Below are positions 7,215-14,486 of a stretch of DNA of 23,047 bases, in pieces. Position 1 is the first letter of the stretch; every line of letters begins with the position of its first letter. This DNA comes from Clostridia bacterium. Lineage in GTDB: Bacteria; Bacillota; Clostridia; Oscillospirales; CAG-272. The notes beneath the pieces are model-generated. The model was given only the letters and a program-made list of their open reading frames with translations, searched no databases and was not told where the DNA came from. The position numbers were made by a program, and so were the translations under genes. The stretch lies in contig JAFTXB010000238.1 of the NCBI GenBank assembly GCA_017461825.1, forward strand, positions 1 through 23,047, read 5' to 3'.

Positions 7215-8102
7215 ATGAAAAAAGTATTGGTGACCGGTGCTGCCGGCTATATTGGTGTCTCTGTTGTTCGCGCGCTGTTGGACTTGGGCTGTTCTGTAGT
7301 TGCCACCGACATCCGCACCGAACGGATCGATCGGGACGCAACCGTTTGTACGGGCGATATTTTTTCCGAAAAAGACCCTTATCATACCTTTGGAGAGCCC
7401 GACGCTTTGATCCACTTGGCGTGGAGAGACGGATTTGTACACAACTCCCTCTGTCATTTAGAGGACCTTGCCAAGCACTATACCTTCCTGCAAAAAATGG
7501 TGGAAGGCGGCACAAAAAACATCAGCGTGATGGGTTCCATGCACGAGATCGGCTTTTTTGAGGGCGCGATCGCAAAGGATACGCCGCAAAACCCCGGTAG
7601 CCTTTACGGGATCAGCAAAAACGCATTGCGGCAAAGCATGGAAGCGTTGCAAAAAAGCAAGGACTTTTCTTTGAAATGGCTGCGCGGATATTACGTTTAC
7701 GGCAATGACCGATACAACAACTCGGTGTTCTCCAAAATTTTGCAAAAGGCAGACGAAGGCGCAAAGGAATTTCCCTTTACCGCGGGAACCAATCGGTACG
7801 ATTTTATATCGGTAGAGGATCTGGGGCTACAGATCGCGCTGGCTTCGCTTCAAACCGAAGTGGAGGGTATCATCAACTGCTGTACGGGCAGACCGCAGGC
7901 GCTAAAGGATGTCGCTGAGGACTTTATCAAGCGTATGCAATTGGATATTCGTTTGCAGTACGGCGTATTTCCCGACAGACCATACGACTCCAAAATTGTA
8001 TACGGTGACAATACCGAGATCAAAACGGTTATTCAAACCTATTTAAAGCAAAACGAAGCGGCGGCAGACCGTGTAAAGGATCTGCTGACGAGAATGGCGT
8101 GA
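7215..8102 (+). CDS. NAD-dependent sugar epimerase/dehydratase
   Basis: The product is 295 residues from the ATG at 7215, preceded by GAGG (7205-7208). Upstream in-frame starts (7194 TTG, 7203 ATG) lie on or before this site. It is an extended short-chain dehydrogenase: the Rossmann motif TGAAGYIG (7-14) binds NAD(P), Asp42-type acidic residues follow strand 2, LIHLAW is strand 4, the catalytic Ser lies in SVMGSMHE, and Y131-x-x-x-K135 (YGISK) is the catalytic pair. Family members epimerise, dehydrate or reduce nucleotide sugars. At under 300 residues it is shorter than GalE, and the C-terminal sugar-binding part does not point to one substrate. It is followed at 43 bases by a glycosyltransferase that could use its product. 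Confidence 0.85.
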   Translation: MKKVLVTGAAGYIGVSVVRALLDLGCSVVATDIRTERIDRDATVCTGDIFSEKDPYHTFGEPDALIHLAWRDGFVHNSLCHLEDLAKHYTFLQKMVEGGTKNISVMGSMHEIGFFEGAIAKDTPQNPGSLYGISKNALRQSMEALQKSKDFSLKWLRGYYVYGNDRYNNSVFSKILQKADEGAKEFPFTAGTNRYDFISVEDLGLQIALASLQTEVEGIINCCTGRPQALKDVAEDFIKRMQLDIRLQYGVFPDRPYDSKIVYGDNTEIKTVIQTYLKQNEAAADRVKDLLTRMA

Positions 8103-8145
8103 GCCGACAAAAACGATTGACAGATCGAGTAAGGAATAATATTTT

Positions 8146-9048
8146 ATGGCAGTTACTTTACAAATTCAATCGGTAATTTACCACAATGAAAAAGCATCGC
8201 TTTTGCGTGCCTTGGACAGTCTTTCAAACGCGGTACGTGTCAATCGGGAGACCTCAAAGGAATTGGGTGACGTTGCCGTTTGCTATGGCGACGCGTCCGC
8301 GAGCCCGGTATTCTCCAATGAGGAGATCGGTGAGATCGAAGCTCGATTTGCACCGTTTTTTACCTTCCGATATACCTATTTCCACGAAAACACGGGTACC
8401 GCAAAGGGACACAATCGCATGGGGCGAGACTGCACGGCGGATTATATGATGATCATGAATCCCGATGTGCTGGTATGCCCGCATTTGTTTTCCAATATGC
8501 TGGAATATTTGCTTGATCCCGCCAAGGAAGCGGGGATGATAGAGGCGAGACAAACACCCATTGAGCACCCCAAGGAATATGACCGTGACACGCTCGAGAC
8601 CGAATGGGCATCCACGGCATGCGCAATGTTTTCAACCGAGATGTTTCGCGCGATCGATGGCTTTGACGAAAAGACCTTTTTCCTTTACTGTGACGATCTG
8701 GATTTTTCATGGCGGATACGGCTGGCGGGAAAGAAGGTCTACTACCGCCCCGACTGCCCGGTGTATCACGCAAAGCGGCTTTCCGCAACAGGCGGTTGGC
8801 AACCCACCTCGGCAGAGATCTATTTCTCTCAGGAGGCGGCACTTCTCATGGCGTACAAATGGTCCAATCACGAGCGTTTTCAAAAGCTGTACGAGCAGTT
8901 TTCCAACAGCGACGAGATCGGAGCCAAGGTGATTGCGCGGTTTGAGGAAATGAAGGCAAACAATGCGTTGCCAACTCCGATCGATCCCGAGGGGCGTATC
9001 GCACGCTTTTTGGGAGACAATTATTCGGAAAATCGATTTGTCTTGTAA
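8146..9048 (+). CDS. Family-2 glycosyltransferase, rhamnosyltransferase-like
   Basis: The product is 300 residues; AAGGA precedes the ATG. It is a GT-A fold, family-2 enzyme of the WbbL/RfbF rhamnosyltransferase type: ENTGTAKGHNRMG (81-93) resembles the N-x-G-x-x-x-G-x-N loop, MIMNPDV (102-108) replaces the DxD metal site as NPD, and FFLYCDDLDFSWRIRLAG (178-195) matches the ED-type catalytic block with the acceptor-base Asp. This architecture is seen in enzymes adding deoxyhexoses to cell-surface polysaccharides from nucleotide sugars. It lacks membrane segments and should act on the cytosolic face. The specific donor sugar is inference only. Confidence 0.88.
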   Translation: MAVTLQIQSVIYHNEKASLLRALDSLSNAVRVNRETSKELGDVAVCYGDASASPVFSNEEIGEIEARFAPFFTFRYTYFHENTGTAKGHNRMGRDCTADYMMIMNPDVLVCPHLFSNMLEYLLDPAKEAGMIEARQTPIEHPKEYDRDTLETEWASTACAMFSTEMFRAIDGFDEKTFFLYCDDLDFSWRIRLAGKKVYYRPDCPVYHAKRLSATGGWQPTSAEIYFSQEAALLMAYKWSNHERFQKLYEQFSNSDEIGAKVIARFEEMKANNALPTPIDPEGRIARFLGDNYSENRFVL

Positions 9049-9066
9049 ATAACAGAGGTAACTTTC

Positions 9067-10554
9067 ATGAATCAAAATAAATTTGCTCCCACCACCGTAA
9101 ATGAATATTTCGCATGGCTGGAACAAACGGTCGATCATGACTCCGCGTTGTATCAAGCGGCTCACGGCTATTTGGAAAAGGAGCGCTGTACGGCAGAGGG
9201 ACCCATGCGGGACGATCCTTTTTTAACGGTCGTAACACGCACCCAAGCAAAACGTCCCGATATGCTTACCGAAACGCTGCTTTCCCTGACGGGGCAAAGC
9301 AACACAAATTTTGAATTGCTTGTCATGGGACACAATTTGACCGAGGATCAGCAACGCACGGTCGAAGGAATGATCTCGGATCTCCCGCAATGGATGCGTG
9401 AGAAAACAAGATTGATCCCCGTTGTGGGCGGCACCCGCACCACCCCGCTTAACAGAGGCTTTGACGCGGCAAAGGGCAGATACATTGCGGTTTTGGACGA
9501 TGATGACTTGGTGTTTGACCATTGGGTGGAGACCTTTTATGAAATGTCCAAAAAATATGACGGAAAGATCCTTCACACCTATACGGTCATTCAAGACTGG
9601 GAAACGGTTGGCGGTGATTTTCCCAACACGCCGCGCGCCGTAGGAGCACCCAAAAATACCTACTGTTGCGACTTTGATCTGATGGGCGAATTGACGCTGA
9701 ACAAATGTCCGCTGTGTGCATTGGCGTTTCCCGCAAAGGCATTTAAACAGCTGGGAATTCGGTATGAAGAATCCCTGACCACCACCGAGGATTGGGATTT
9801 TCTCATGCGAACCGCCTTTATAACGGGTGTTGCGGACAACCCCGAGATCACATTCCTTTACCGCAATTGGTTGAATGCCGAAAACTCCGCAAGCCTCCAT
9901 CAACGCGAGGAGTGGATAAAAAATTATAAATTTATCGTTGACCGCTTTTCCAAGACCCCCATTGTTATGCCGGTCGGTTCGCTGGACAAGGTTTATGAAA
10001 AGATCCTGGATCAGGAAAACGACGGCATTTACACCGAGGGCGAGGATATGACCGAGCTGTTTTACAACGACGGCGCGGGCTTTTCGCAGGAGAAGACCTG
10101 GTGCCGCAAAAACTCGGAGGAGCCTTCCAAAATGCCCTACGTTTATACAGCGGGCAAACACGGAGCAAAAGGAATTTGCGGTATCCGGTTTGACCCATTG
10201 CAGTACGGTGCCTTCTCTCTCGAAAACCTTTTGATCCGTGTGATCGATACCGACGGTGAAAGCAAGGACTACACCCTTGGTGACGTGATCACAAACGGCT
10301 ATGTTTTGGGTGAGACGATCGTCTTTTTGAAAAACGACCCGCAGATCGTTTTGAATTTTGCAACACCGATTAACGTAAAAGAGGTGCAGATCGGTTGTAA
10401 GATCCATGAGCACCTTGCGGATGAGACGGTGGATGCGGTGATTGCGGCTCTGGCTTCGACACACTCCTTAAGCGATTCCACAAAACGCTCCCTGCTTTAC
10501 CGCGGAGCCAGAAAGATCTACCGTATATCCAAACGGGTTCTTCGAATAAAATAG
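9067..10554 (+). CDS. Family-2 glycosyltransferase with C-terminal extension
   Basis: The product is 495 residues; GAGGT lies 8 bases before the ATG. After about 50 residues of helical lead, a family-2 GT-A domain runs from about 50 to 300: FLTVVTRTQAKRPDMLTETL, NRGFDAAKGRYIAVLDDDD with the metal-binding Asp run at 144-147, and TTTEDWDFLMRTAF as the catalytic-base block. Residues about 330-470 form an extra region with the flavour of a beta-sandwich carbohydrate-binding or receptor module, ending in a basic tail (RRGARKIYRISKRVLRIK-like) that could touch the membrane. It starts 19 bases after the previous glycosyltransferase, so the two are co-transcribed. The acceptor is unknown. Confidence 0.85.
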   Translation: MNQNKFAPTTVNEYFAWLEQTVDHDSALYQAAHGYLEKERCTAEGPMRDDPFLTVVTRTQAKRPDMLTETLLSLTGQSNTNFELLVMGHNLTEDQQRTVEGMISDLPQWMREKTRLIPVVGGTRTTPLNRGFDAAKGRYIAVLDDDDLVFDHWVETFYEMSKKYDGKILHTYTVIQDWETVGGDFPNTPRAVGAPKNTYCCDFDLMGELTLNKCPLCALAFPAKAFKQLGIRYEESLTTTEDWDFLMRTAFITGVADNPEITFLYRNWLNAENSASLHQREEWIKNYKFIVDRFSKTPIVMPVGSLDKVYEKILDQENDGIYTEGEDMTELFYNDGAGFSQEKTWCRKNSEEPSKMPYVYTAGKHGAKGICGIRFDPLQYGAFSLENLLIRVIDTDGESKDYTLGDVITNGYVLGETIVFLKNDPQIVLNFATPINVKEVQIGCKIHEHLADETVDAVIAALASTHSLSDSTKRSLLYRGARKIYRISKRVLRIK

Positions 10555-10608
10555 TTTTGGAAACGGGCGCCGCAATTGAATTGGCTAATCTGCATTAAAA
10601 AATCACAA

Positions 10609-10647
10609 CAAAAGAGCCGACACGGATTTTTCGTGTCGGCTCTTTTG
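10609..10647. terminator. Bidirectional terminator between convergent genes
   Basis: Perfect 16-base stem: 10609-10624 (CAAAAGAGCCGACACG) pairs with 10632-10647, loop GATTTTT. The A-run on one side and T-run on the other let it act for the + strand glycosyltransferase transcript and for the - strand AraC gene. Confidence 0.9.
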
Positions 10648-10667
10648 AGCGCAGTATAAAGGCACGC

Positions 10668-11426
10668 TTACACCAAAGACGGTGGCATGCCGAAATATTT
10701 TTTAAAATGCCGCGAAAAATACAGCGGGTCTTGATAGCCAACCGTATAAGCAACCTCATTGAGGGTAGAATATTCCCCACTTTCGATGACCGTTTTTGCC
10801 TTTGTTAAACGGCAGCGAATAATATATTTTTTTGGCGGTTCGCCAAACTGATCGGCAAACAGCCCTCGAAATGTCACCTCCGACACACCGCAAAGCGCCG
10901 CGAGCGTTGAACATGTCAGATCGGGATCGTACAAATGCTCTTCCAAATAACTTAACGCGGGACGGAGGCGTGCATATTGTGCCGAGGTGTGGTATTGTTT
11001 TTCCTGCGTTTGCAAAAGAATGGATATCAAATGATAAAACAGGGAAAGCAGCTCGTAGCGATCGGAGCTGTTATGTGCGAGTAACCAACGCCGTAGCATT
11101 TGGTTGAAAATGTAATGTACATGCTCGGAATCGCAGGAGGAAAACAACTGCGGCTTTTGCTCGCTTACCGACGTGCAGTGAAAATTGATCAAGCAATATA
11201 AGCTTTCCCCTGCCGAGACCTTTTCAAAGGAGTATTTTTCTCCTTCGGGAACGTAGAGCACGGTTCCTTCGCGAAGATGGGTTGGCGTTCCGCGCAGATA
11301 ATAAATGCTTTCACCGTTGATCTTATATATCAGGGTGTGTGACGGGCGGCAATCGATGGTTGCCTGCGCGGTACTGTTTCCGCGAATGATTCCCGTGATC
11401 TGAATATTTGAAAGTGCCTCAAACAT
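10668..11426 (-). CDS. AraC-family transcriptional regulator
   Basis: The product is 252 residues using the ATG at 11426, preceded by AGGTGA. The frame stays open to a TTG at 11483, but that stretch is the promoter itself (see promoter entry), so the longer product cannot be made from it. An N-terminal cupin-like sensing domain (about 1-130, with YKINGESIYYLRGTPTHL and GTVLYVPEGEKYSF) precedes the double helix-turn-helix domain (about 150-250: CSTLAALCGVSEVTFRGLF and LNEVAYTVGYQDPLYFSRHFK). It diverges from the AEC carrier gene, with 163 bases between starts, and is the obvious candidate to control it. The ligand is unknown. Confidence 0.9.
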   Translation of the reverse strand: MFEALSNIQITGIIRGNSTAQATIDCRPSHTLIYKINGESIYYLRGTPTHLREGTVLYVPEGEKYSFEKVSAGESLYCLINFHCTSVSEQKPQLFSSCDSEHVHYIFNQMLRRWLLAHNSSDRYELLSLFYHLISILLQTQEKQYHTSAQYARLRPALSYLEEHLYDPDLTCSTLAALCGVSEVTFRGLFADQFGEPPKKYIIRCRLTKAKTVIESGEYSTLNEVAYTVGYQDPLYFSRHFKKYFGMPPSLV

Positions 11427-11454
11427 GCTTGCCGTCACCTGCCTTTTTTCATTC

Positions 11455-11483
11455 ATTATATCATTGATGAAGTGCTTTGTCAA
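11455..11483 (-). promoter_or_regulatory. Consensus SigA promoter of the AraC gene
   Basis: On the - strand TTGACA (11483-11478), a 17-base spacer and TATAAT (11460-11455) lie inside the open frame upstream of the chosen ATG. Transcription would start near 11448, about 22 bases before the start codon, which leaves room for the AGGTGA ribosome site. Confidence 0.88.
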
Positions 11484-11523
11484 GTTCTGCTTATGAAAAA
11501 TCCATATCGCTTCTTTTTTTATA

Positions 11524-11552
11524 TTTACAAATCGGTATTCATATGCTATACT
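11524..11552 (+). promoter_or_regulatory. SigA-type promoter of the AEC carrier gene
   Basis: TTTACA (11524-11529), 17-base spacer, TATACT (11547-11552), 37 bases before the ATG. Its -35 is only 40 bases from the divergent -35 of the AraC gene, so a bound regulator could act on both. Confidence 0.75.
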
Positions 11553-11589
11553 TACGTTAAATTTTTACTGTACAGAAGGTCAGATCGAA

Positions 11590-12504
11590 ATGTCGGAAGT
11601 GATATCACAGCTTGCAATTTTGTTTTCTTTCATGGCGTTTGGTTTTGCGATCGGTAAAATCAAGCGGATAACCGTTGAAAAAAGCAATCTTTTATCCGTG
11701 CTTTTGGTAAATGCGTTTTTGCCGTGCAAGGTCTTTTTAAATTTTTCAACAAGATGCACTCTGCCCTATTTGAAAAGCAATTATCTCACACTTTTCATGT
11801 CAACGGCGATCCTGCTTTTTCTGGTGCTGTTTTCATGGCTGATCTCTAAACGGCTGAGCCGTGACAAATACGAGCAAAGGGTCTATCGATATTCCTTTGC
11901 CATATCTAATTACGCGTATTTGGGATATGTTTTGGTGGAGGCTGTTCTCGGCGCGCAGGCTTTGACCGACATGATCCTTTTTTGCATTCCGTTTGCGTTT
12001 TACACCTATACCTTTGGGTATGCGCTTTTGACAGCAAAGAACAGTTCCGTAAAACGGATCATCAATCCTATGACGGCAGCGCTTGCCTTGGGAATGTTGT
12101 TTGGTGTGCTTGAGATCCCACTGCCGAGCACTTTGAGCGCGATATTTGGCAGTGCCGCGGCATGCGTTGGACCTATTAGTATGATCCTGACGGGAATCGT
12201 CATTGCTTCGTTTGCGGTAAAGGAGATCCTTCCCGATGTCAAAACGGTCATTTTTGTCGCAACAAGGTTGGTCGTTATACCCGCAATGCTTTTTTTGATC
12301 TGCGTACCCTTCAAGCATTTTGGGCTCCTGCCCGATGCGATCTATCCCGCGGCAGTGATCATGGGATGTATGCCGTGTGGCTTGAACACCGTGGTGTTTC
12401 CCATGCTTGTTGGCGAGGATTGTAGGATGGGAGCAAGGTTTGTGTTGCTTTCTCATGCCGTTTGTTTGATAACGATTCCCCTTTGGATATGGATACTGAT
12501 ATAA
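11590..12504 (+). CDS. AEC (auxin efflux carrier) family transporter
   Basis: The product is 304 residues, usual for bacterial AEC proteins, with about ten hydrophobic segments in two halves. The start has AGAAGGT 9 bases upstream. Recognisable blocks are the first helix (ILFSFMAFGFAIGKI), the NAFLPCKVFLNFS stretch after helix 2, FAISNYAYLGYVLVEAVLG, and the conserved crossover-type segment VIMGCMPCGLNTVVFPMLVGED near the C-terminus. Family members move organic acids such as malate or malonate, or amino acids and auxin in plants, by secondary transport. The gene diverges from an AraC regulator. Its stop codon lies inside the left 12-base target duplication of the inserted element, so the last codons touch the insertion site but the protein appears intact. 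Confidence 0.9.
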   Translation: MSEVISQLAILFSFMAFGFAIGKIKRITVEKSNLLSVLLVNAFLPCKVFLNFSTRCTLPYLKSNYLTLFMSTAILLFLVLFSWLISKRLSRDKYEQRVYRYSFAISNYAYLGYVLVEAVLGAQALTDMILFCIPFAFYTYTFGYALLTAKNSSVKRIINPMTAALALGMLFGVLEIPLPSTLSAIFGSAAACVGPISMILTGIVIASFAVKEILPDVKTVIFVATRLVVIPAMLFLICVPFKHFGLLPDAIYPAAVIMGCMPCGLNTVVFPMLVGEDCRMGARFVLLSHAVCLITIPLWIWILI

Positions 12505-12510
12505 AAACAA
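12499..12510. repeat. Left 12-base direct repeat (target duplication)
   Basis: ATATAAAAACAA at 12499-12510 recurs exactly at 12818-12829, directly abutting both inverted-repeat ends of the element between them. It includes the AEC gene stop codon. Confidence 0.85.
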
Positions 12511-12817
12511 TAGCCGATTGTAAAAGTAAAAAAAGCGAAACACCCCCTCAGTCAGCTACGCTGACAGCTCCCCTTGCACAGGGGAGCCTAAAAATACCTT
12601 TACCCTTTAAAAAGGTAGCCATTTTGGTAGCAAATGATTCTTTAAAAGCCTCCCCTGTGCAAGGGGAGGTGGCACGCGTAGCGTGACGAAAGGGTTGTTT
12701 TTTTCGACAAGGTAAGATAATTTCGATATTTAAGTAATAAAAGTGGAGAAAAATTGGAATTGTAAAAATCCAAACAGTATTATAAATATTGACTCTTTTG
12801 ACTTTTACAATCGGCTA
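12511..12817. mobile_element. 307-base non-autonomous inserted element (MITE-like)
   Basis: The ends are perfect 17-base inverted repeats: TAGCCGATTGTAAAAGT at 12511-12527 and its reverse complement at 12801-12817. The similarity continues to about 25 bases with two mismatches. A 12-base direct repeat sits exactly outside both ends, which is the signature of transposition with target duplication. No open frame of useful size lies inside, so it must be moved in trans. The middle carries a second palindromic repeat (12538-12700), and the rest (12701-12800) is AT-rich without recognisable features. It separates the AEC carrier from the hydrolase gene; without it and one repeat copy they would be 25 bases apart. 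The parent transposon family cannot be named. Confidence 0.82.
12538..12700. repeat. Palindromic intergenic repeat with two hairpins at each end
   Basis: The left end (12538-12588) and right end (12648-12700) are imperfect inverted copies sharing CTCCCCTTGCACAGGGGAG exactly. Each end also folds on its own: GTCAGC-TAC-GCTGAC (12551-12565) and CTCCCC/GGGGAG (12568-12586) on the left, CCTCCCC/GGGGAGG (12649-12669) and CACGC-GTA-GCGTG (12673-12685) on the right. From general knowledge, similar CCCTCAGTCA-type elements are dispersed in many gut Firmicutes. It contains no gene. Confidence 0.75.
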
Positions 12818-12829
12818 ATATAAAAACAA
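12818..12829. repeat. Right 12-base direct repeat (target duplication)
   Basis: ATATAAAAACAA, identical to 12499-12510. It is followed at once by TGAAAGGA, the ribosome-site region of the hydrolase gene. Confidence 0.85.
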
Positions 12830-12848
12830 TGAAAGGATAAAATAAAAA

Positions 12849-13652
12849 ATGATGCCAAATGAAACAAAAAAGAGCTTAAAGATCCTATCTGTCGGAAACA
12901 GCTTTTCGATTGATACGATGAAGCACCTGCCGTATATCGCCGCTTCTCTTGAGATAGAGGATATCCGTTTGGGAAATCTCTATATCGGAGGCTGTTCCAT
13001 CAACCGCCATTGTACAAATGTGGAAAACGATGCTCCCGCATACAAATATTACACCTCGAACGGTGGCGATTGGAGCAATACTCCGGATGTTAAGGTGAGT
13101 GATGCCATCAAAAGCGAGGATTGGGATTGGATATCCATTCAGCACGGAACAGGGGACGGAAGCAGATACACGGCGGTTGAATCCTATCAAAAGCTCCCTT
13201 ATCTGGTCGGATACATCCGCTCCAACGCAAAACCTCACACAAAGATCGCGTTTAATATGGCATGGGTAATGGAGCCATACAGCACACACAAGGAGATCTG
13301 CTCCTACGAGGGCGATCAGATGCGTATGTATGAAAACCTGACCGAACTGACAAAAACGGTCGTGCTGCCGACAAACGGCTTGGATCGGGTATCCCCCACG
13401 GGAACTGCCATTCAAAACGCGCGCGCGACCGAGCTTTCAGGCAGACTGTCCCGCGATGGATTTCATTTGAGCTATGGAATTGGACGCTATATCGCAGGGC
13501 TGACCTTTCTCAAGGCGCTGACGGGAATGGAGATCGATTCCGTCACATGGATGCCGGAGGATGTGACCGAGGCAGACCGCGAAATTGCCATTTGTGCCGC
13601 CAATCGGGCAATCGCCTCACCTTTCGCAGTTTCACCTATGCAGATAAATTGA
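12849..13652 (+). CDS. DUF4886-type SGNH hydrolase-like protein
   Basis: The product is 267 residues, with no signal peptide, so it is probably cytosolic. AAAGGA lies 12 bases before the first of two ATGs. The fold signs are SGNH-like: block I is SVGNSFS with nucleophile candidate Ser18, a Gly-rich turn GGCS (47-50) matches block II, SIQHGTG (96-102) fits block III, and RDGFHLS with Asp203 and His206 gives the catalytic pair of block V. DUF4886 proteins are usually treated as putative ester- or glycan-ester hydrolases; the substrate is not known. It lies behind the AEC carrier and the inserted element, and ends 6 bases before the convergent activase gene. Participation in the same pathway as carrier or GRE is plausible but unproven. 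Confidence 0.8.
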   Translation: MMPNETKKSLKILSVGNSFSIDTMKHLPYIAASLEIEDIRLGNLYIGGCSINRHCTNVENDAPAYKYYTSNGGDWSNTPDVKVSDAIKSEDWDWISIQHGTGDGSRYTAVESYQKLPYLVGYIRSNAKPHTKIAFNMAWVMEPYSTHKEICSYEGDQMRMYENLTELTKTVVLPTNGLDRVSPTGTAIQNARATELSGRLSRDGFHLSYGIGRYIAGLTFLKALTGMEIDSVTWMPEDVTEADREIAICAANRAIASPFAVSPMQIN

Positions 13653-13658
13653 TTTTTT

Positions 13659-14486
13659 CTAAAAAAGTTTTTTTAAATTCTGCATCTTTTCTTCGCTTGG
13701 GACAGAAAACGGATGCGCTTCCCTGCCAATAGCGGCATATTTATGTTCTCCCATAGCGTGATATGGCAAAAGCTCTATCTTTTGCGGTGGGTGACAGCTT
13801 TTCAAAAAGTCTTTAATCTTTTGCAGCTCTTCTTCGCTATCATTAACCCCTCCAATGATCGGAATTCGCACCCATACTGATTTGCCTGTTGCAAGTAATT
13901 TTTTGAGATTCTCAAGTATTAATTCATTTTTGACACCTGTAAAGTGCTTGTGTTTTATACTGTCAAAACATTTGAGATCATAGAGAAACAGATCGGTGTA
14001 TAAAAGGATCCGCTCAAATCTCTCAAATGAAACGTGCCCTGCGGTGTCCACAGCGGTGTGTATCCCTTTTTCTTTACACTTCTTCAAAATTTCAGCAAGG
14101 AAATCGATCCGGAGCATACACTCGCCACCCGAAAAGGTTACACCTCCGCCTGAATTGTCATAAAAAGCTTTGTCTTTTATAACCTCTGCCAAAACTTCAT
14201 CGGCGGTATATTCCCTGCCGCAGATCTTTCGGGCATCAATGGAACAGTAAAGGGTACATTTGCCGCAAAGGGAACATTGCTCTAATGCGTTTGGGCATTT
14301 TTCTTTGCATTTTCCGCAGTTTGTGCATTTGTTCTTGTAAAACATCATTTGGGGCTTTGGGTCTTGACTTTCAGGATTGTGACACCAAGCGCAATGAAGA
14401 TTACATCCTTTCAAAAAAACGGTTGTGCGTATTCCCGGACCATCAACATAGGAATTTCTTTGAATATCAAAAATAGTGGCTGTCAT
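13659..14486 (-). CDS. Glycyl radical enzyme activating enzyme (radical SAM)
   Basis: The product is 275 residues. The protein cleaves S-adenosylmethionine at a [4Fe-4S] cluster and abstracts a hydrogen from the glycine of its partner enzyme. The cluster motif is C28-x3-C32-x2-C35 in GCNLHCAWCHNP. A ferredoxin-like insert with two more Cys sets follows (C54, C57, C60, C64 and C71, C74, C77, C81), typical of activases for dehydratase/lyase-type GREs rather than of the short PFL activase. GGGVTFSGGECML is the SAM-binding block, then DTAGH, DLFLYDLK and the WVRIPIIGGVNDS segment. Its ATG overlaps the GRE stop by 4 bases, which ties the pair together. It should be oxygen sensitive and cytosolic. 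Confidence 0.93.
   Translation of the reverse strand: MTATIFDIQRNSYVDGPGIRTTVFLKGCNLHCAWCHNPESQDPKPQMMFYKNKCTNCGKCKEKCPNALEQCSLCGKCTLYCSIDARKICGREYTADEVLAEVIKDKAFYDNSGGGVTFSGGECMLRIDFLAEILKKCKEKGIHTAVDTAGHVSFERFERILLYTDLFLYDLKCFDSIKHKHFTGVKNELILENLKKLLATGKSVWVRIPIIGGVNDSEEELQKIKDFLKSCHPPQKIELLPYHAMGEHKYAAIGREAHPFSVPSEEKMQNLKKLF

Noticed and set aside
8117..8145. TTGACA-17-TATTTT as a promoter for the first glycosyltransferase
   Set aside because: The -10 touches the ATG, so transcription would begin inside the gene; the strong promoter at 7130 already covers it.
9223..10464. 413-residue - strand open frame opposite the second glycosyltransferase
   Set aside because: It is the antisense shadow of a well-supported gene and has no family motifs.
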